Source of the DNA: Promethearchaeota archaeon
Lineage (GTDB): Archaea; Asgardarchaeota; Lokiarchaeia; Sigyniarchaeales; SOKP01
NCBI GenBank assembly: GCA_019058425.1
Contig: JAHPYZ010000001.1
Span: 35,299-99,298, forward strand
Length of the DNA stretch: 64,000 nucleotides
Direction: 5' to 3'
Within the stretch, counting starts at the first letter, position 1; each line of letters begins with the position of its first letter. The position numbers were made by a program, and so were the translations under genes. Positions 45,090 through 54,478 of the stretch are shown one piece after another. Under the pieces are notes generated by a model. It was not told where the DNA came from. It saw only the letters and a list, made by a program, of their open reading frames with translations, and did no database searches.

Positions 45090-46907
45090 GTGGTGTTATA
45101 TTTTAATTCTAATAATTTATTAGCCCTTGACTTCGAAAATTTTTCTTTTATCTATGGAGATGATAATAGTCAAAAACCAGTAGTTTCCAATATCTCATTC
45201 AAATTAAAAGAAGGAGAAGTATTAATTTTAGCGGGTTCGAGCGGAAGTGGAAAGTCAACCTTATCCTTTGCTATGAATGGGATAATTCCATGGCGTCAGA
45301 AAGGATTAGTTAAAGGAGATGTTAAAATATTTGGAAAAAGTATTTGGGATTATAATTTTTCAGAATTATCTAAGTTAGTTGGATTAGTTAAGCAAAATCC
45401 TAACGATCAACTAATAACTTTTAATGTAAAAGATGAGATTGCCTTTGGGCTTGAAAATCTAAGATTTCCATCTGAACTAATAGAAGAAAGAGTTAAAAGA
45501 GTTTCCAAATTAATGGGAATAAATCACTTATTAAATCGAGATATTGACCAACTTAGTGGAGGACAAAAACAGTTAGTAATTTTAAGTTCATTTTTAGTGA
45601 TGAATCCGAAGATATTAATCCTTGATGAACCAATTGCTTTCTTAGATCAACAATCAGAAAGTCTTTTATTAAATAGATTGAAATATCTTATTGAATCAAA
45701 AGAATATCCTATAACATTAGTGATTATTGAACATAGATTATCTAGAGTAATGGATATTGCTGATAGGCTTTTAATATTAAATGATCATGGAAAAGTTTCC
45801 TTAAAAGGAGATATAAAACAGTTATTTACGCAAAATTTTGAAGATATACGAAAAAATAATATAAGAGTTCCTTGGATAATTGATGTCTTTCATGATTTTC
45901 AAAAACAAATAAGTTCTATGCGAAAATTCAATTATCCCTCCGATTTTCAAGAACTAATAGAACTTATTCCTCAGTTAGAGACAGAAGATCTGCAAAGTCT
46001 ATATGAAATAGTAATAAATAAAGAGATTAATCCAATTGAATTGCAAAAATATGAGAAATTCGATGAATTAATAGAATTTGAAGATGTTTATATAAAATCT
46101 CTAAAAGAATTAAAAGAAAGAAATAATAAAATTTTGCCTTTTGAGACAGATGGTGTTTTAGAAACAAAAAATCTTACATTTAAATACCCTAATAGTGGAA
46201 TTGTAGCATTACAGGATCTGAATTTGAGAATTAACCAAGGAGATTTTATTGGACTGGTTGGTCCAAATGGTTCAGGAAAGACTACTTTATTATATCTCCT
46301 TGCAAATTTATATGAACCCACTTCAGGAGAGATTTATTTTAATAACAAGAATTTAAATGAAATAAATCAGTTTGAATATGCTAAAAAGATAGGTTTTATT
46401 TTTCAAAACCCAGAAAATATGATATTTAGACCTACTCTTAAAGAGGAATTGTTATATGGACCGAAAAATTTTGGATTACAAAAAGGCCTAAAAGACTCTT
46501 ATATTACCAAATTATTAGGATTAGTTGGAAAAGAAGATCCACAAAAAAATCCATTTCATCTTAGTTGGGGTCAGAAACGTAGATTAAATTTAAGTTCTAT
46601 ATTCATATATAATCCTGAAATTATTTTGTTAGATGAACCATTTATAGGTCAAGATCAAAAGACTATTGATTCATTAATTGAGACGTTATATATTGAAAAC
46701 AAAAGAGGAAAAACAATCATCATATCTTCACATGATTACCATTTACTCTTAAAATATACAAAAAGAATAATTGAATTAAATAAAGATGGCACTCTCAGAG
46801 ATTATGATATCAGTCAAAACTACTTTCAAAAACATAAAAATTTGGGACCCATTGTACTGTTAGAGAAAATTAAAGCTCAAAATGAATTAGTAAACAATGA
46901 AAAATAA
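45090..46907 (+). CDS. ECF transporter double ABC ATPase (A-A' fusion)
   Basis: Two ABC ATPase domains in one chain. Domain 1: Walker A GSSGSGKST, signature LSGGQKQ, Walker B LILDEP. Domain 2: Walker A GPNGSGKTT, signature LSWGQKR, Walker B ILLDEP. The second signature has Trp in place of the first Gly, which may alter one ATP site. GTG start one base after the S-component stop; last bases overlap the ECF T gene by 11 bases. Confidence 0.9.
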   Translation: MVLYFNSNNLLALDFENFSFIYGDDNSQKPVVSNISFKLKEGEVLILAGSSGSGKSTLSFAMNGIIPWRQKGLVKGDVKIFGKSIWDYNFSELSKLVGLVKQNPNDQLITFNVKDEIAFGLENLRFPSELIEERVKRVSKLMGINHLLNRDIDQLSGGQKQLVILSSFLVMNPKILILDEPIAFLDQQSESLLLNRLKYLIESKEYPITLVIIEHRLSRVMDIADRLLILNDHGKVSLKGDIKQLFTQNFEDIRKNNIRVPWIIDVFHDFQKQISSMRKFNYPSDFQELIELIPQLETEDLQSLYEIVINKEINPIELQKYEKFDELIEFEDVYIKSLKELKERNNKILPFETDGVLETKNLTFKYPNSGIVALQDLNLRINQGDFIGLVGPNGSGKTTLLYLLANLYEPTSGEIYFNNKNLNEINQFEYAKKIGFIFQNPENMIFRPTLKEELLYGPKNFGLQKGLKDSYITKLLGLVGKEDPQKNPFHLSWGQKRRLNLSSIFIYNPEIILLDEPFIGQDQKTIDSLIETLYIENKRGKTIIISSHDYHLLLKYTKRIIELNKDGTLRDYDISQNYFQKHKNLGPIVLLEKIKAQNELVNNEK

Positions 46908-47772
46908 AAATAAAGTATTAGATCACAAGTTTTACACGTTTGCATATTTACCTGGAAATTCATTTATGCACAAATTGAATCCTTTATCTAAGATCTTTCT
47001 TTTAATTCTACTTACTATTTCCATCTTTATGATTAAAAGTCTGATTTTATTGGCTATAATATTTATGATGATTATTTTATTAACCCTAATTAGTAAAATA
47101 TCACTTAAGGATTTATTAAGGAAACTTAAATTCATTTTTATTATTCTTATTATTAGTTTAGTTCTAAATATCTTCTTTAATGCAATTCCAAGCAATCAGG
47201 AAACAGTTTTATTTTACCTTTTTAATATATCTTTTCTACCAATAAGGAGATTAGCTTTATATTATGCATTAAAAGCATCCATAATTGTGCTTATATTATA
47301 TACATCCACAATTATGTATGCTAATACTACATCACCCAAAGATTTTTTATATTCACTAGTAAGATTAAAAATACCATACAGATATTGTTTTTCATTGATG
47401 GTAGGGATAAGATACATTCCATTAATTGAACAGGAAGCTAAAACAATAGCACTAGCTCAAAGAGCAAGAGGTTTTGGACTTGAGAGAGCAAACTCAGTTA
47501 AAAAAGCCTATAGACTGATTTTTGAAAGATTAGTAGCAACTCTCATATCAATCCTAAGGAAAGGGCATATAACTTCAATTTCAATGGAAAATCGTTGTTT
47601 TGGCATTCATAAACAAAGAACTAATATGAAAATTATAAAATTCAAATCAATAGATGGATTATTCATTTTTTTCTGTGTATTGGGATTTTCCTTTTTCTTA
47701 TTATTTTTGTTTCAATTACTTCCCATTCCTCCAGTACCTTCGTTATATAAGTTGTTTTTAACTATATTTTAA
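46897..47772 (+). CDS. ECF transporter transmembrane (T) component
   Basis: About five to six membrane segments and the two coupling motifs of EcfT: AQRARGFG and ENRCFG, which contact the two ATPases. Length 291 is typical. Overlaps the ATPase gene by 11 bases, so the two are translationally linked. Completes an ECF importer with the two preceding genes. Confidence 0.9.
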   Translation: MKNKNKVLDHKFYTFAYLPGNSFMHKLNPLSKIFLLILLTISIFMIKSLILLAIIFMMIILLTLISKISLKDLLRKLKFIFIILIISLVLNIFFNAIPSNQETVLFYLFNISFLPIRRLALYYALKASIIVLILYTSTIMYANTTSPKDFLYSLVRLKIPYRYCFSLMVGIRYIPLIEQEAKTIALAQRARGFGLERANSVKKAYRLIFERLVATLISILRKGHITSISMENRCFGIHKQRTNMKIIKFKSIDGLFIFFCVLGFSFFLLFLFQLLPIPPVPSLYKLFLTIF

Positions 47773-47910
47773 GAGTACTTAAAATATTTTTAATAAACTC
47801 TTATAATTAATAGCAGGGAACTTTTAAAACTAGGAAACCATAATTGATTTAATAAGACTGGTACCATTCTTCGTTATTATACTTAAAAATTATTACAGAA
47901 TTTAGATTCG

Positions 47911-48972
47911 ATGGTAGTTCCCATGGACGAAAAAAGAAGTATGTATATAAAATACATTGGAATTTTAGTCTTGTTATGTCTTCCCATGGTTGGAATATTA
48001 GGTCTCTTTCTTAGTAGAAATATAATAACTCCGAATGATGAGTTCTTTGTAGTATCGAAGGGAGAGACTCCTATTGTGTCTTCAAATACCTGGAATTTAA
48101 TGATTGAAGGCAATGTTAATAATAGTCTAACTTATTCGTATTCCAACTTTACTTCACTACCTTCAAAAGAAATTCTTGCGACACTACAATGTGTTGATGG
48201 GCCTTCCGGAACTGCTGTATGGAAAGGCGTTTCTGTGAAAGAATTATTAGATTTAGCACAGGTACAACCTGGAGCTATCGATGTAGTTTTTTACGCTGCA
48301 GATGACTATTCTTCTTCATTAACTATTCAAGAAGCAAGTATGGATAATGTTCTCTTAGCATATGAAATGAATGGTGAACTTCTTCCAGCAGAACAAGGGT
48401 TTCCAGTTAGAGTTGTGGCTCCAGACCATTTAGGCTATAAATGGGTGAAATGGGTTGTTAGAATGGAGATTGTAGATTATGACTATATAGGTTTTTGGGA
48501 GAGTCGGGGTTGGAGTGATAATGCCTATCGGACACCTCTATCTGATTGGATTTTACATGCTGAGTTATTAGCGATTTCTTTTCTTCTAGGGGGAATTGCT
48601 TTAATGTCAGGATTAAAACGATCTCCTGTTACTAATTTTTTTCAGGATCTACCTAAGTTTGTGAATAAAAAATTCCATATTGTGGTGGGTATTGGCTACC
48701 TTCTAACATCTCTAAGTACCTTTTTTTATTGGGTTATTTCCACAATCTTAAACAGAGGAGCTATATTTTATACTGTTCATGGTATTACAGCTCTAGTATC
48801 CATTGTACTCGTAATACCTGGAGCTATCACAGGCTTTAAGAAATCAAAAAAGAGAGACCAAAATAAAAAAACATGGCATTATAAATGGAATATAACTTCT
48901 TTTTATTTATTTTTGGCAACAGTCATTTTAGGATTTTCATTAATATTTATTAGATGGCTTTATTTTTACTAA
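47911..48972 (+). CDS. Moco SUOX-domain protein fused to a cytochrome-b-like membrane domain (YedY-YedZ-like)
   Basis: N-terminal TM, then a sulfite-oxidase-type Moco domain with the ligand Cys in ATLQCVDGPSG, WKGVSVKELLDLA, FYAADDYSSSL, LLAYEMNGELL, and WVVRMEIVDYDY. The C-terminal third has four hydrophobic segments, each with one His near its end (LHAELLAI, KKFHIVVG, FYTVHGI, TWHYKW), a spacing suited to two b hemes. This joins in one chain what YedY (MsrP) and YedZ (MsrQ) split in bacteria. Known homologues repair methionine sulfoxide outside the membrane; the substrate here is unknown. Confidence 0.75.
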   Translation: MVVPMDEKRSMYIKYIGILVLLCLPMVGILGLFLSRNIITPNDEFFVVSKGETPIVSSNTWNLMIEGNVNNSLTYSYSNFTSLPSKEILATLQCVDGPSGTAVWKGVSVKELLDLAQVQPGAIDVVFYAADDYSSSLTIQEASMDNVLLAYEMNGELLPAEQGFPVRVVAPDHLGYKWVKWVVRMEIVDYDYIGFWESRGWSDNAYRTPLSDWILHAELLAISFLLGGIALMSGLKRSPVTNFFQDLPKFVNKKFHIVVGIGYLLTSLSTFFYWVISTILNRGAIFYTVHGITALVSIVLVIPGAITGFKKSKKRDQNKKTWHYKWNITSFYLFLATVILGFSLIFIRWLYFY

Positions 48973-49000
48973 CTTGGAAAATCTAGTAATTTTTTCAAAA

Positions 49001-49279
49001 ATGATTATACACGTTATTTATTTCGCTGAATTTAAAGCAATAACTGGTAGAGAGAGAGAAGAATTTAATTTAACTGAGTTCACTTTAGAAGGACTATTTA
49101 ATATATTATTTGAAAAATATAAATTAAGAAATTTAATTTGGGATGAAAAAAATCAAAAGATACATAACTTGGTTTCAGTTATCATAAATAACCAAGCAAT
49201 CCATGAAAAAAATCCATCATCTATTAATTTAAATGATAATGATACAGTAGCATTCTTATTACCTGTTTCAGGTGGATAA
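49001..49279 (+). CDS. moaD: MoaD-like ubiquitin-fold sulfur carrier
   Basis: 92-residue ubiquitin-fold protein ending in PVSGG, the di-glycine tail that is thiocarboxylated to donate sulfur in molybdopterin synthesis. It begins IIHVIYFAEFKAITGRERE, the usual MoaD strand and helix. A TTG at 48974 would add a nine-residue extension; the ATG at 49001 gives the normal N-terminus. It may serve tungstopterin as well as molybdopterin; other ubiquitin-like sulfur carriers share the tail. Confidence 0.8.
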   Translation: MIIHVIYFAEFKAITGREREEFNLTEFTLEGLFNILFEKYKLRNLIWDEKNQKIHNLVSVIINNQAIHEKNPSSINLNDNDTVAFLLPVSGG

Positions 49280-49458
49280 TATGAAATGAATTCTGATTAG
49301 TAATTAGCTCTATGAAACAAAATAGATACTAATTATAAATCAATTAAAAATGGTCTATTGAAAATTAATTAATGATAATTGAATACTTTTAACTTAGAAA
49401 AGAAAAATTTCTTCAAAATTATTATTCTTCGTTTGAAAACTGAAATTAGTTGATTAAA

Positions 49459-50016
49459 ATGATAAAAAAATCAAAAGTATCCGAAGAACATAAAAAGAAA
49501 ACTCCTAAAATAAATTTAGCTTTAATCATAGTAAATACGGATCATTATCGTGCGCTGAAGTCGAAAGAAAAGACCTCAGATAAGATCATTCCTAAAGTAG
49601 AGAGGATGTTAATAAGCAATCAATCAATTTCACTAGCTTTTTCTGAAATTATAACAGACTCGCAAGAACATATAAACAAAGTTTTAGTAGAATTAATGAA
49701 AGATGACAAAATTGATTCAATAATTTTTAGCGGCGGTATGGGATTCTCAAAAAAAGAGATTACATATGAAACTTTAGAACCTCATTTTGAAAAAAAAATT
49801 GATGGATTTGGAGAAATCTTCAGATATCTCTATTATAATAAAATTGGAACTTCAGCAATACATTATAGAGCAACTGCAGGTATTTTAAGAAGTAAAAAAA
49901 AAGCTAAAACCATCTTTTTAGTTCCAGGTTCTCCAGATGCAGTGAAATTAGCTCTTGAACATATAATCATTCCCGAAATAGAGCAATTCTCCAATAATAT
50001 CAACAAAGAAGGGTAA
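49459..50016 (+). CDS. moaB: MoaB/Mog-type molybdopterin adenylyltransferase
   Basis: MoaB fold: LALIIVNTDHYRALKSKEK, SGGMGFSKKEITYETLEPHF (family GG-x-G-x-x-x-x-x-x-x-T motif), IGTSAIHYRATAGI, FLVPGSPDAVKLALEHII. MoaB/MogA adenylate molybdopterin before metal insertion. Lysine-rich N-tail of 20 residues is extra. ATG 49459 preferred over TTG 49450. Next to MoaD, it supports local cofactor synthesis. Confidence 0.8.
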   Translation: MIKKSKVSEEHKKKTPKINLALIIVNTDHYRALKSKEKTSDKIIPKVERMLISNQSISLAFSEIITDSQEHINKVLVELMKDDKIDSIIFSGGMGFSKKEITYETLEPHFEKKIDGFGEIFRYLYYNKIGTSAIHYRATAGILRSKKKAKTIFLVPGSPDAVKLALEHIIIPEIEQFSNNINKEG

Positions 50017-50107
50017 AATTATTGCTTTAAAAATGTTTTTTTAAATTATTTAGATCTCTAAAAATATTTATCTAAAATTATTTTAGAAATGGTTAATTAC
50101 TCAACTT

Positions 50108-50980
50108 ATGGTTGATACAACCGGAAGAGTAAAAGAAATACAAGAGAAATATAAAATAATTGGAAGAACTGAAGAATTAAGACAAATTGTTTTAGCACAT
50201 TCAGTAGATAAGAATATATTAATTGAAGGTGAAGTCGGTGTTGGAAAAACAACCTTGGCCAAAGCTATAGCTTCTTTTTTTGATTCCGACTTCTATCGAG
50301 TTGATTGTAGTGAGGAATTATTACCTCATAATCTCGTCGGTTATTTTGATCCTCCTCTCGTAATTTCAAAAGGATATACGGAAGATTCTTATAAATATGG
50401 TCCATTGGCTTTAGCTATGCAGAATGGAGGATGTTTATTCATTAATGAAATAAATAGAATGCCTGAAAGTACTCAAAATTCATTATTAACTTCATTAGAT
50501 GAAAGAATATTAGAAATACCTAAATTAAAAACAATTAATGCTCATGAAGATTTTTTTGTAGTAGCAACACAAAATCCAAGTGCTCATGTTGGAGTCACTG
50601 TATTGGGAGAAGCCTTAAAAGATAGATTCATTTGGATTAATCTAAATTATCAGTCTCCTGAAGAAGAAATTCTTATCATAAAACAAGAAGCTAGTTTAGG
50701 TAGTGGAAATAGTGATAAAGTAGCACTTTTATCTCAAAATATAATACAATTGACAAGAGAAAGCACATCTGTTCGGAGAGGCAGTTCAATTAGAGGTGCT
50801 ATTGATTTAGCAACCTTAATTAATCAGTATGATAACAATAATAGTTCAAAAAATTGGGTTGAAGCGGCTGTAATGGCCCTTTACAACAAAATTGAGCTTG
50901 AGGATGGTTTAACTCAATCCAAAAAAGAAGTTATCACGAACATTGTTCTTGCTGTGTTAAATAAATCAGATTTTCAATAA
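50108..50980 (+). CDS. MoxR-family AAA+ ATPase
   Basis: Walker A GEVGVGKTT, Walker B GGCLFINEINRMPE, sensor-1 TQNPSAHVG, arginine-rich SVRRGSSIRGAIDL. MoxR ATPases work with VWA proteins to mature or activate metalloenzymes; CoxD is the homologue for Mo-CO dehydrogenase. The following gene encodes a VWA protein, and the cofactor genes upstream make maturation of the Moco protein a fair guess. Confidence 0.85.
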   Translation: MVDTTGRVKEIQEKYKIIGRTEELRQIVLAHSVDKNILIEGEVGVGKTTLAKAIASFFDSDFYRVDCSEELLPHNLVGYFDPPLVISKGYTEDSYKYGPLALAMQNGGCLFINEINRMPESTQNSLLTSLDERILEIPKLKTINAHEDFFVVATQNPSAHVGVTVLGEALKDRFIWINLNYQSPEEEILIIKQEASLGSGNSDKVALLSQNIIQLTRESTSVRRGSSIRGAIDLATLINQYDNNNSSKNWVEAAVMALYNKIELEDGLTQSKKEVITNIVLAVLNKSDFQ

Positions 50981-51132
50981 TCGATGATTTCTCTGAGGAA
51001 GAAGCCGAAGAGATTGAGAAAAGACTGCATGTTAGACTCACGGAAAGTCGCCCTGATAAAGAAATTCTAGAATATGAAATAATTAGAAAAAAAAGAAAAA
51101 AACCAGATTATTATAAACACCTTGCCAACACG

Positions 51133-52089
51133 TTGGATTATAAGCAAATTAGAGACCTTACATATCTAGCAATAAAACATAAGAATCTTGAAGCTTTAAT
51201 GGGATTACTTAAAGCAAACATTTATGCAAGTGTAGATGCCTTAGATACAGAGGAAGGAGTACAATTCTTCTCAGAAAAGGCTTCTGAATCCGGAGATTTT
51301 ATGCCAGAGGTCTATTTTTTTATAAGACGTCCTATTTCTGAAAAATATAAATCAATTTTTCGACGTTTAGCACGCCAAAGTATTTTAAAATTATCTTTAA
51401 AAATAACAAGTAAGGGAATTAGAGGGCAATTCAAGAAAACTGTTCCCTATTATCAGAGGGGAATGCCTGAGTTTAGTATGGATGAAACTGTCCAACATAA
51501 TCCTTTAAAAATTTTTGAAAAAAGTTTAAATTATCAAGATATTTATGGAATTGAGAGAAAACGGCAAAAGAGAAAAGTAGTACTGGTTTTAGATACAAGT
51601 GGTAGTATGTATGGACGTTTATTACTTAATGCCGCTCTTACAGCCTCAGTTTTGGCATATAATATGGAAAAAGAAGACTTTGCAATTGTATTATTTAATT
51701 CGACCGCGATGACTATGAAAAAGATTGATCACAAAAGACCTATAATTTCTATAATTGATGATATTTTAGACTCTGAAGCTGTTGGCTTTACAAATATATA
51801 TATTGGTTTAGAAAAGGGATTAAAAGAGTTAAATAAAATAAAAGAAAAAAGAAAAAGTCATTTTGGAATCTTAATAACTGATGGTAATTATAATCGGGGT
51901 GATGATCCCATCGTATTAGCAAAAAAATTCCCTACACTTCATGTAATAGGGATGCCCGCAGAAAATGATGCTGATCAAGGCATTAATACTTGTCGGAAGA
52001 TTGCTAAGGCCGGACGGGGAAAATTTTATGCCGTAAATGATTATAAGGAAATACCACGAGCATTAATTGAATTATTATCACAGACTTAA
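51133..52089 (+). CDS. VWA-domain protein (CoxE-like) partner of MoxR
   Basis: C-terminal von Willebrand A domain with the metal site LVLDTSGSMYGR, the second region VGFTNIYIGLEKGL, and VLITDGN-like ILITDGNYN. The N-terminal ~130 residues are helical, as in CoxE partners. 51133 is a TTG. The same frame is open and coding-like back to 50965 (acidic DDFSEEEAEEIEKRLHVRL), overlapping the MoxR stop, so the true start may be a non-canonical codon near 50977. Confidence 0.8.
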   Translation: MDYKQIRDLTYLAIKHKNLEALMGLLKANIYASVDALDTEEGVQFFSEKASESGDFMPEVYFFIRRPISEKYKSIFRRLARQSILKLSLKITSKGIRGQFKKTVPYYQRGMPEFSMDETVQHNPLKIFEKSLNYQDIYGIERKRQKRKVVLVLDTSGSMYGRLLLNAALTASVLAYNMEKEDFAIVLFNSTAMTMKKIDHKRPIISIIDDILDSEAVGFTNIYIGLEKGLKELNKIKEKRKSHFGILITDGNYNRGDDPIVLAKKFPTLHVIGMPAENDADQGINTCRKIAKAGRGKFYAVNDYKEIPRALIELLSQT

Positions 52090-52266
52090 TTTACTTTTAA
52101 CTCTGTTCTTTCGATTGATTTTTTAATCGAACCTCTTTTATTTCTATAATATTATAAATATGGAATCGATGATCATTATAAGCTATAAGTATTAATCTTA
52201 TAATCAAGTTATGCATTTCTTTAAAGAAGCTAAAGAAATTTAGTCTTTATCAAAGGTGGATAGTTT

Positions 52267-52845
52267 ATGACTAAAGAAGATGATTATAAATATATCTTCA
52301 AAGTTTGTTTGATCGGTAGTGGTGGGGTAGGAAAGACTTGTATTGTACGTAGATTATGTTTTGATACTTTTAATTTAAACACTCAATTAACTGTTGGTAT
52401 AGATTTCTATACCTATGATTTTCCTTTTATCGTAAATGGAAAGAATACTAAAATAAGACTATCAATATGGGATTTTGGAGGTCAGGAACGCTTCCAACCA
52501 CTCTTCCGTTACTATATAAATGGTGCAAATGGGATATTTTTAGTGTTCGATTTAACACAAATAGAGAGTTTAGTGAATTTAGACTTTTGGTATGATAAAT
52601 TAGTTGAATTTGATTTCGCAGATCGTCCGATAATTCTTGTTGGTTCTAAACTTGATTTATTAGAACAAAAGGATAATCCTTTTATATTGGATGAATCACT
52701 CATTAATGATTCGATTGATAGATATTCTGTAAAATTTTACACCACAACCTCTTCTAAAGACAATATTAACATACAAAATATATTTAAAGGGATGGCTAAG
52801 GAAATAATGACGTTTCATGAATTTGATTATCAAGAAATAAAATGA
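52267..52845 (+). CDS. Rab/Ras-like small GTPase (A)
   Basis: Complete G domain: P-loop GSGGVGKTC, switch-I Thr in LTVGIDFYTYD, G3 WDFGGQE, G4 GSKLD (Ser instead of the usual Asn), G5 TTSSK. No C-terminal Cys for prenylation, no extra domain. The Gln of GGQ is present, so hydrolysis should be possible. A close duplicate follows. AAAGGTGG precedes the start. Confidence 0.9.
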   Translation: MTKEDDYKYIFKVCLIGSGGVGKTCIVRRLCFDTFNLNTQLTVGIDFYTYDFPFIVNGKNTKIRLSIWDFGGQERFQPLFRYYINGANGIFLVFDLTQIESLVNLDFWYDKLVEFDFADRPIILVGSKLDLLEQKDNPFILDESLINDSIDRYSVKFYTTTSSKDNINIQNIFKGMAKEIMTFHEFDYQEIK

Positions 52846-53005
52846 CTTTTTGTTTTGAAAAATTTTTAAAAAGCATTTTGAAATTTTTAATATTTTGTAC
52901 TAATATTATATAATAGATTTTTTTTTATTGCATTAGGTAAAAATATTCATAAAAATTCTAAAAATTTTAAAAATAATTTTAAAAATATTTACACATAAAA
53001 TAATC

Positions 53006-53590
53006 ATGACATTCCATCAAGAAGTAGGACCTACTTACATTTTTAAGCTTGTTTTAATAGGATCTGGTGGTGTAGGAAAAACCTGTATTGCTCGAAGATT
53101 ATGTTTTGATACTTTTGATGCAAACACGCAATTGACAATTGGAATAGATTTTTATACATATGACATCCCAATCGTCGTAGAAGGTGAGGAGACATTTGTT
53201 AGGCATACGATTTGGGATTTTGGAGGACAGGAACAATTCAAAAAGCTTTTTAAGTATTATATTGATGGAGCAGATGGTATATTTCTCGTTTTTGAGTTAG
53301 TAAATATGGAGACTTTGACTCGATTGGATTGGTGGTATGATCAGATAAAAGCATATCAACTTCATAATCGACCAAAAATTCTAATTGGAACTAAACTTGA
53401 TTTAATTCAAGGTAATAGTGGAAAACAAAAAATTGACGACTTGATTATAGAACAATTTCTTAATAATCATAATGAAAAAGACTATGTAAAAACCTCTTCA
53501 AAGGAAAACATAAATATCCTTCATACTTTCAAAGAAATGACGAAAAAAATCCTTGATTCTCATCAACTTGATTATGATAAAATCCTTTGA
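53006..53590 (+). CDS. Rab/Ras-like small GTPase (B), tandem duplicate
   Basis: Closely related to GTPase A (shared GSGGVGKTCI, RRLCFDTF, NTQLT.GIDFYTYD, IWDFGGQE). G4 is GTKLD and G5 KTSSK. The switch-II and effector sides differ (VRHTIWDF, LFKYYIDGAD), suggesting partner specialisation after duplication. No prenylation motif. The 160-base spacer is very AT-rich and could hold its own promoter. Confidence 0.9.
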   Translation: MTFHQEVGPTYIFKLVLIGSGGVGKTCIARRLCFDTFDANTQLTIGIDFYTYDIPIVVEGEETFVRHTIWDFGGQEQFKKLFKYYIDGADGIFLVFELVNMETLTRLDWWYDQIKAYQLHNRPKILIGTKLDLIQGNSGKQKIDDLIIEQFLNNHNEKDYVKTSSKENINILHTFKEMTKKILDSHQLDYDKIL

Positions 53591-53615
53591 TTCTATCTAA
53601 CTAAAATAGTTCTAT

Positions 53616-54161
53616 TTAATCATTAAAGAGGTATTCTTTGGGGATTTCTTGTCCAAATCCTGCATTTTTGAATTTTTGACCATTATCTGTATATAATTTT
53701 GTACTATATTCATTCAATCTCTTGTATTGATATTCTTTCTTTTTAATTGCAGGTACTCCCGCATACAAACAAAAATCACCTGCTTCCTCACGAAGTACAG
53801 AACCTGCTGCTAAGACGCTCCCCATTCCAAGTTTTGCCCCCTGTAATACAGTTGCATTAATTCCCACCATGGAATAATCTCCAACATCGCAAGACCCATG
53901 AACCATGCAAGAATGTGCAAGTCTTACATTATTGCCAATTTTACATAATTCATTGGGCCTGGAATGTAATACAGCATTGTCTTGAATACTTGTGTTTTCT
54001 CCTACAATAATTGTGCCCCAATCCCCTCTAAGTTTAGCTCCAAACCATATATTTGTATAGGCACCTATTTCAACATCCCCAATTATGACAACATCTGGCG
54101 CTATAAAAGCTGAAGGGTGAATTTTGGGTATTGTACCGTTGAATGGACTTTTAATTATCAT
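53616..54161 (-). CDS. Gamma-carbonic-anhydrase-type left-handed beta-helix protein
   Basis: Hexapeptide-repeat protein of 181 residues (VVIIGDVEIGAYTNIW, IIVGENTSIQDNAVLHS, KIGNNVRLAHSCMVHG, MVGINATVLQGAKLGMGS). The three zinc/iron-ligand His are kept: one in NAVLHSRP, two in LAHSCMVHG. The catalytic residues of Cam are less clear, so it may be an active gamma-CA or a related transferase. Monocistronic between GTPase genes. Confidence 0.8.
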   Translation of the reverse strand: MIIKSPFNGTIPKIHPSAFIAPDVVIIGDVEIGAYTNIWFGAKLRGDWGTIIVGENTSIQDNAVLHSRPNELCKIGNNVRLAHSCMVHGSCDVGDYSMVGINATVLQGAKLGMGSVLAAGSVLREEAGDFCLYAGVPAIKKKEYQYKRLNEYSTKLYTDNGQKFKNAGFGQEIPKEYLFND

Positions 54162-54478
54162 TTCTCATCTATTTAAAATATCATTATCTAAAAAATTTTA
54201 TGTAAGATAGATAAAGCTTATGATGATAATAACTTCTGATTTAGCATTCCTATGGGAAATTATTCCACTTTTATTTTCCAATTGTGTATGTGGATATCAC
54301 GTTCATTCATTAAAAATAATTTTATTAATTAGATAAAAATAGCATATAGATCCATAGCTAATTTCTTAATTAGGTATAATTAAAAAATTCTCATATTATT
54401 TGAATAATAGGTGTATTTCAACTGGCAAAAATATCAAGTTTCTTAACTGAACTAAAAAGCGCTAAAAGATTAATTCGA
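54162..54478 (+). other. Intergenic region holding the probable N-terminus of the next GTPase
   Basis: Very AT-rich, with TATA-like stretches. The frame of GTPase C is open from 54404, with a CTG at 54422 preceded by AGGTG. A 38-codon frame at 54220-54336 has no supporting sign of being a gene. Confidence 0.4.

Noticed and set aside
54220..54336. 38-codon frame before GTPase C
   Set aside because: No ribosome site, no family resemblance, composition like the surrounding AT-rich DNA.
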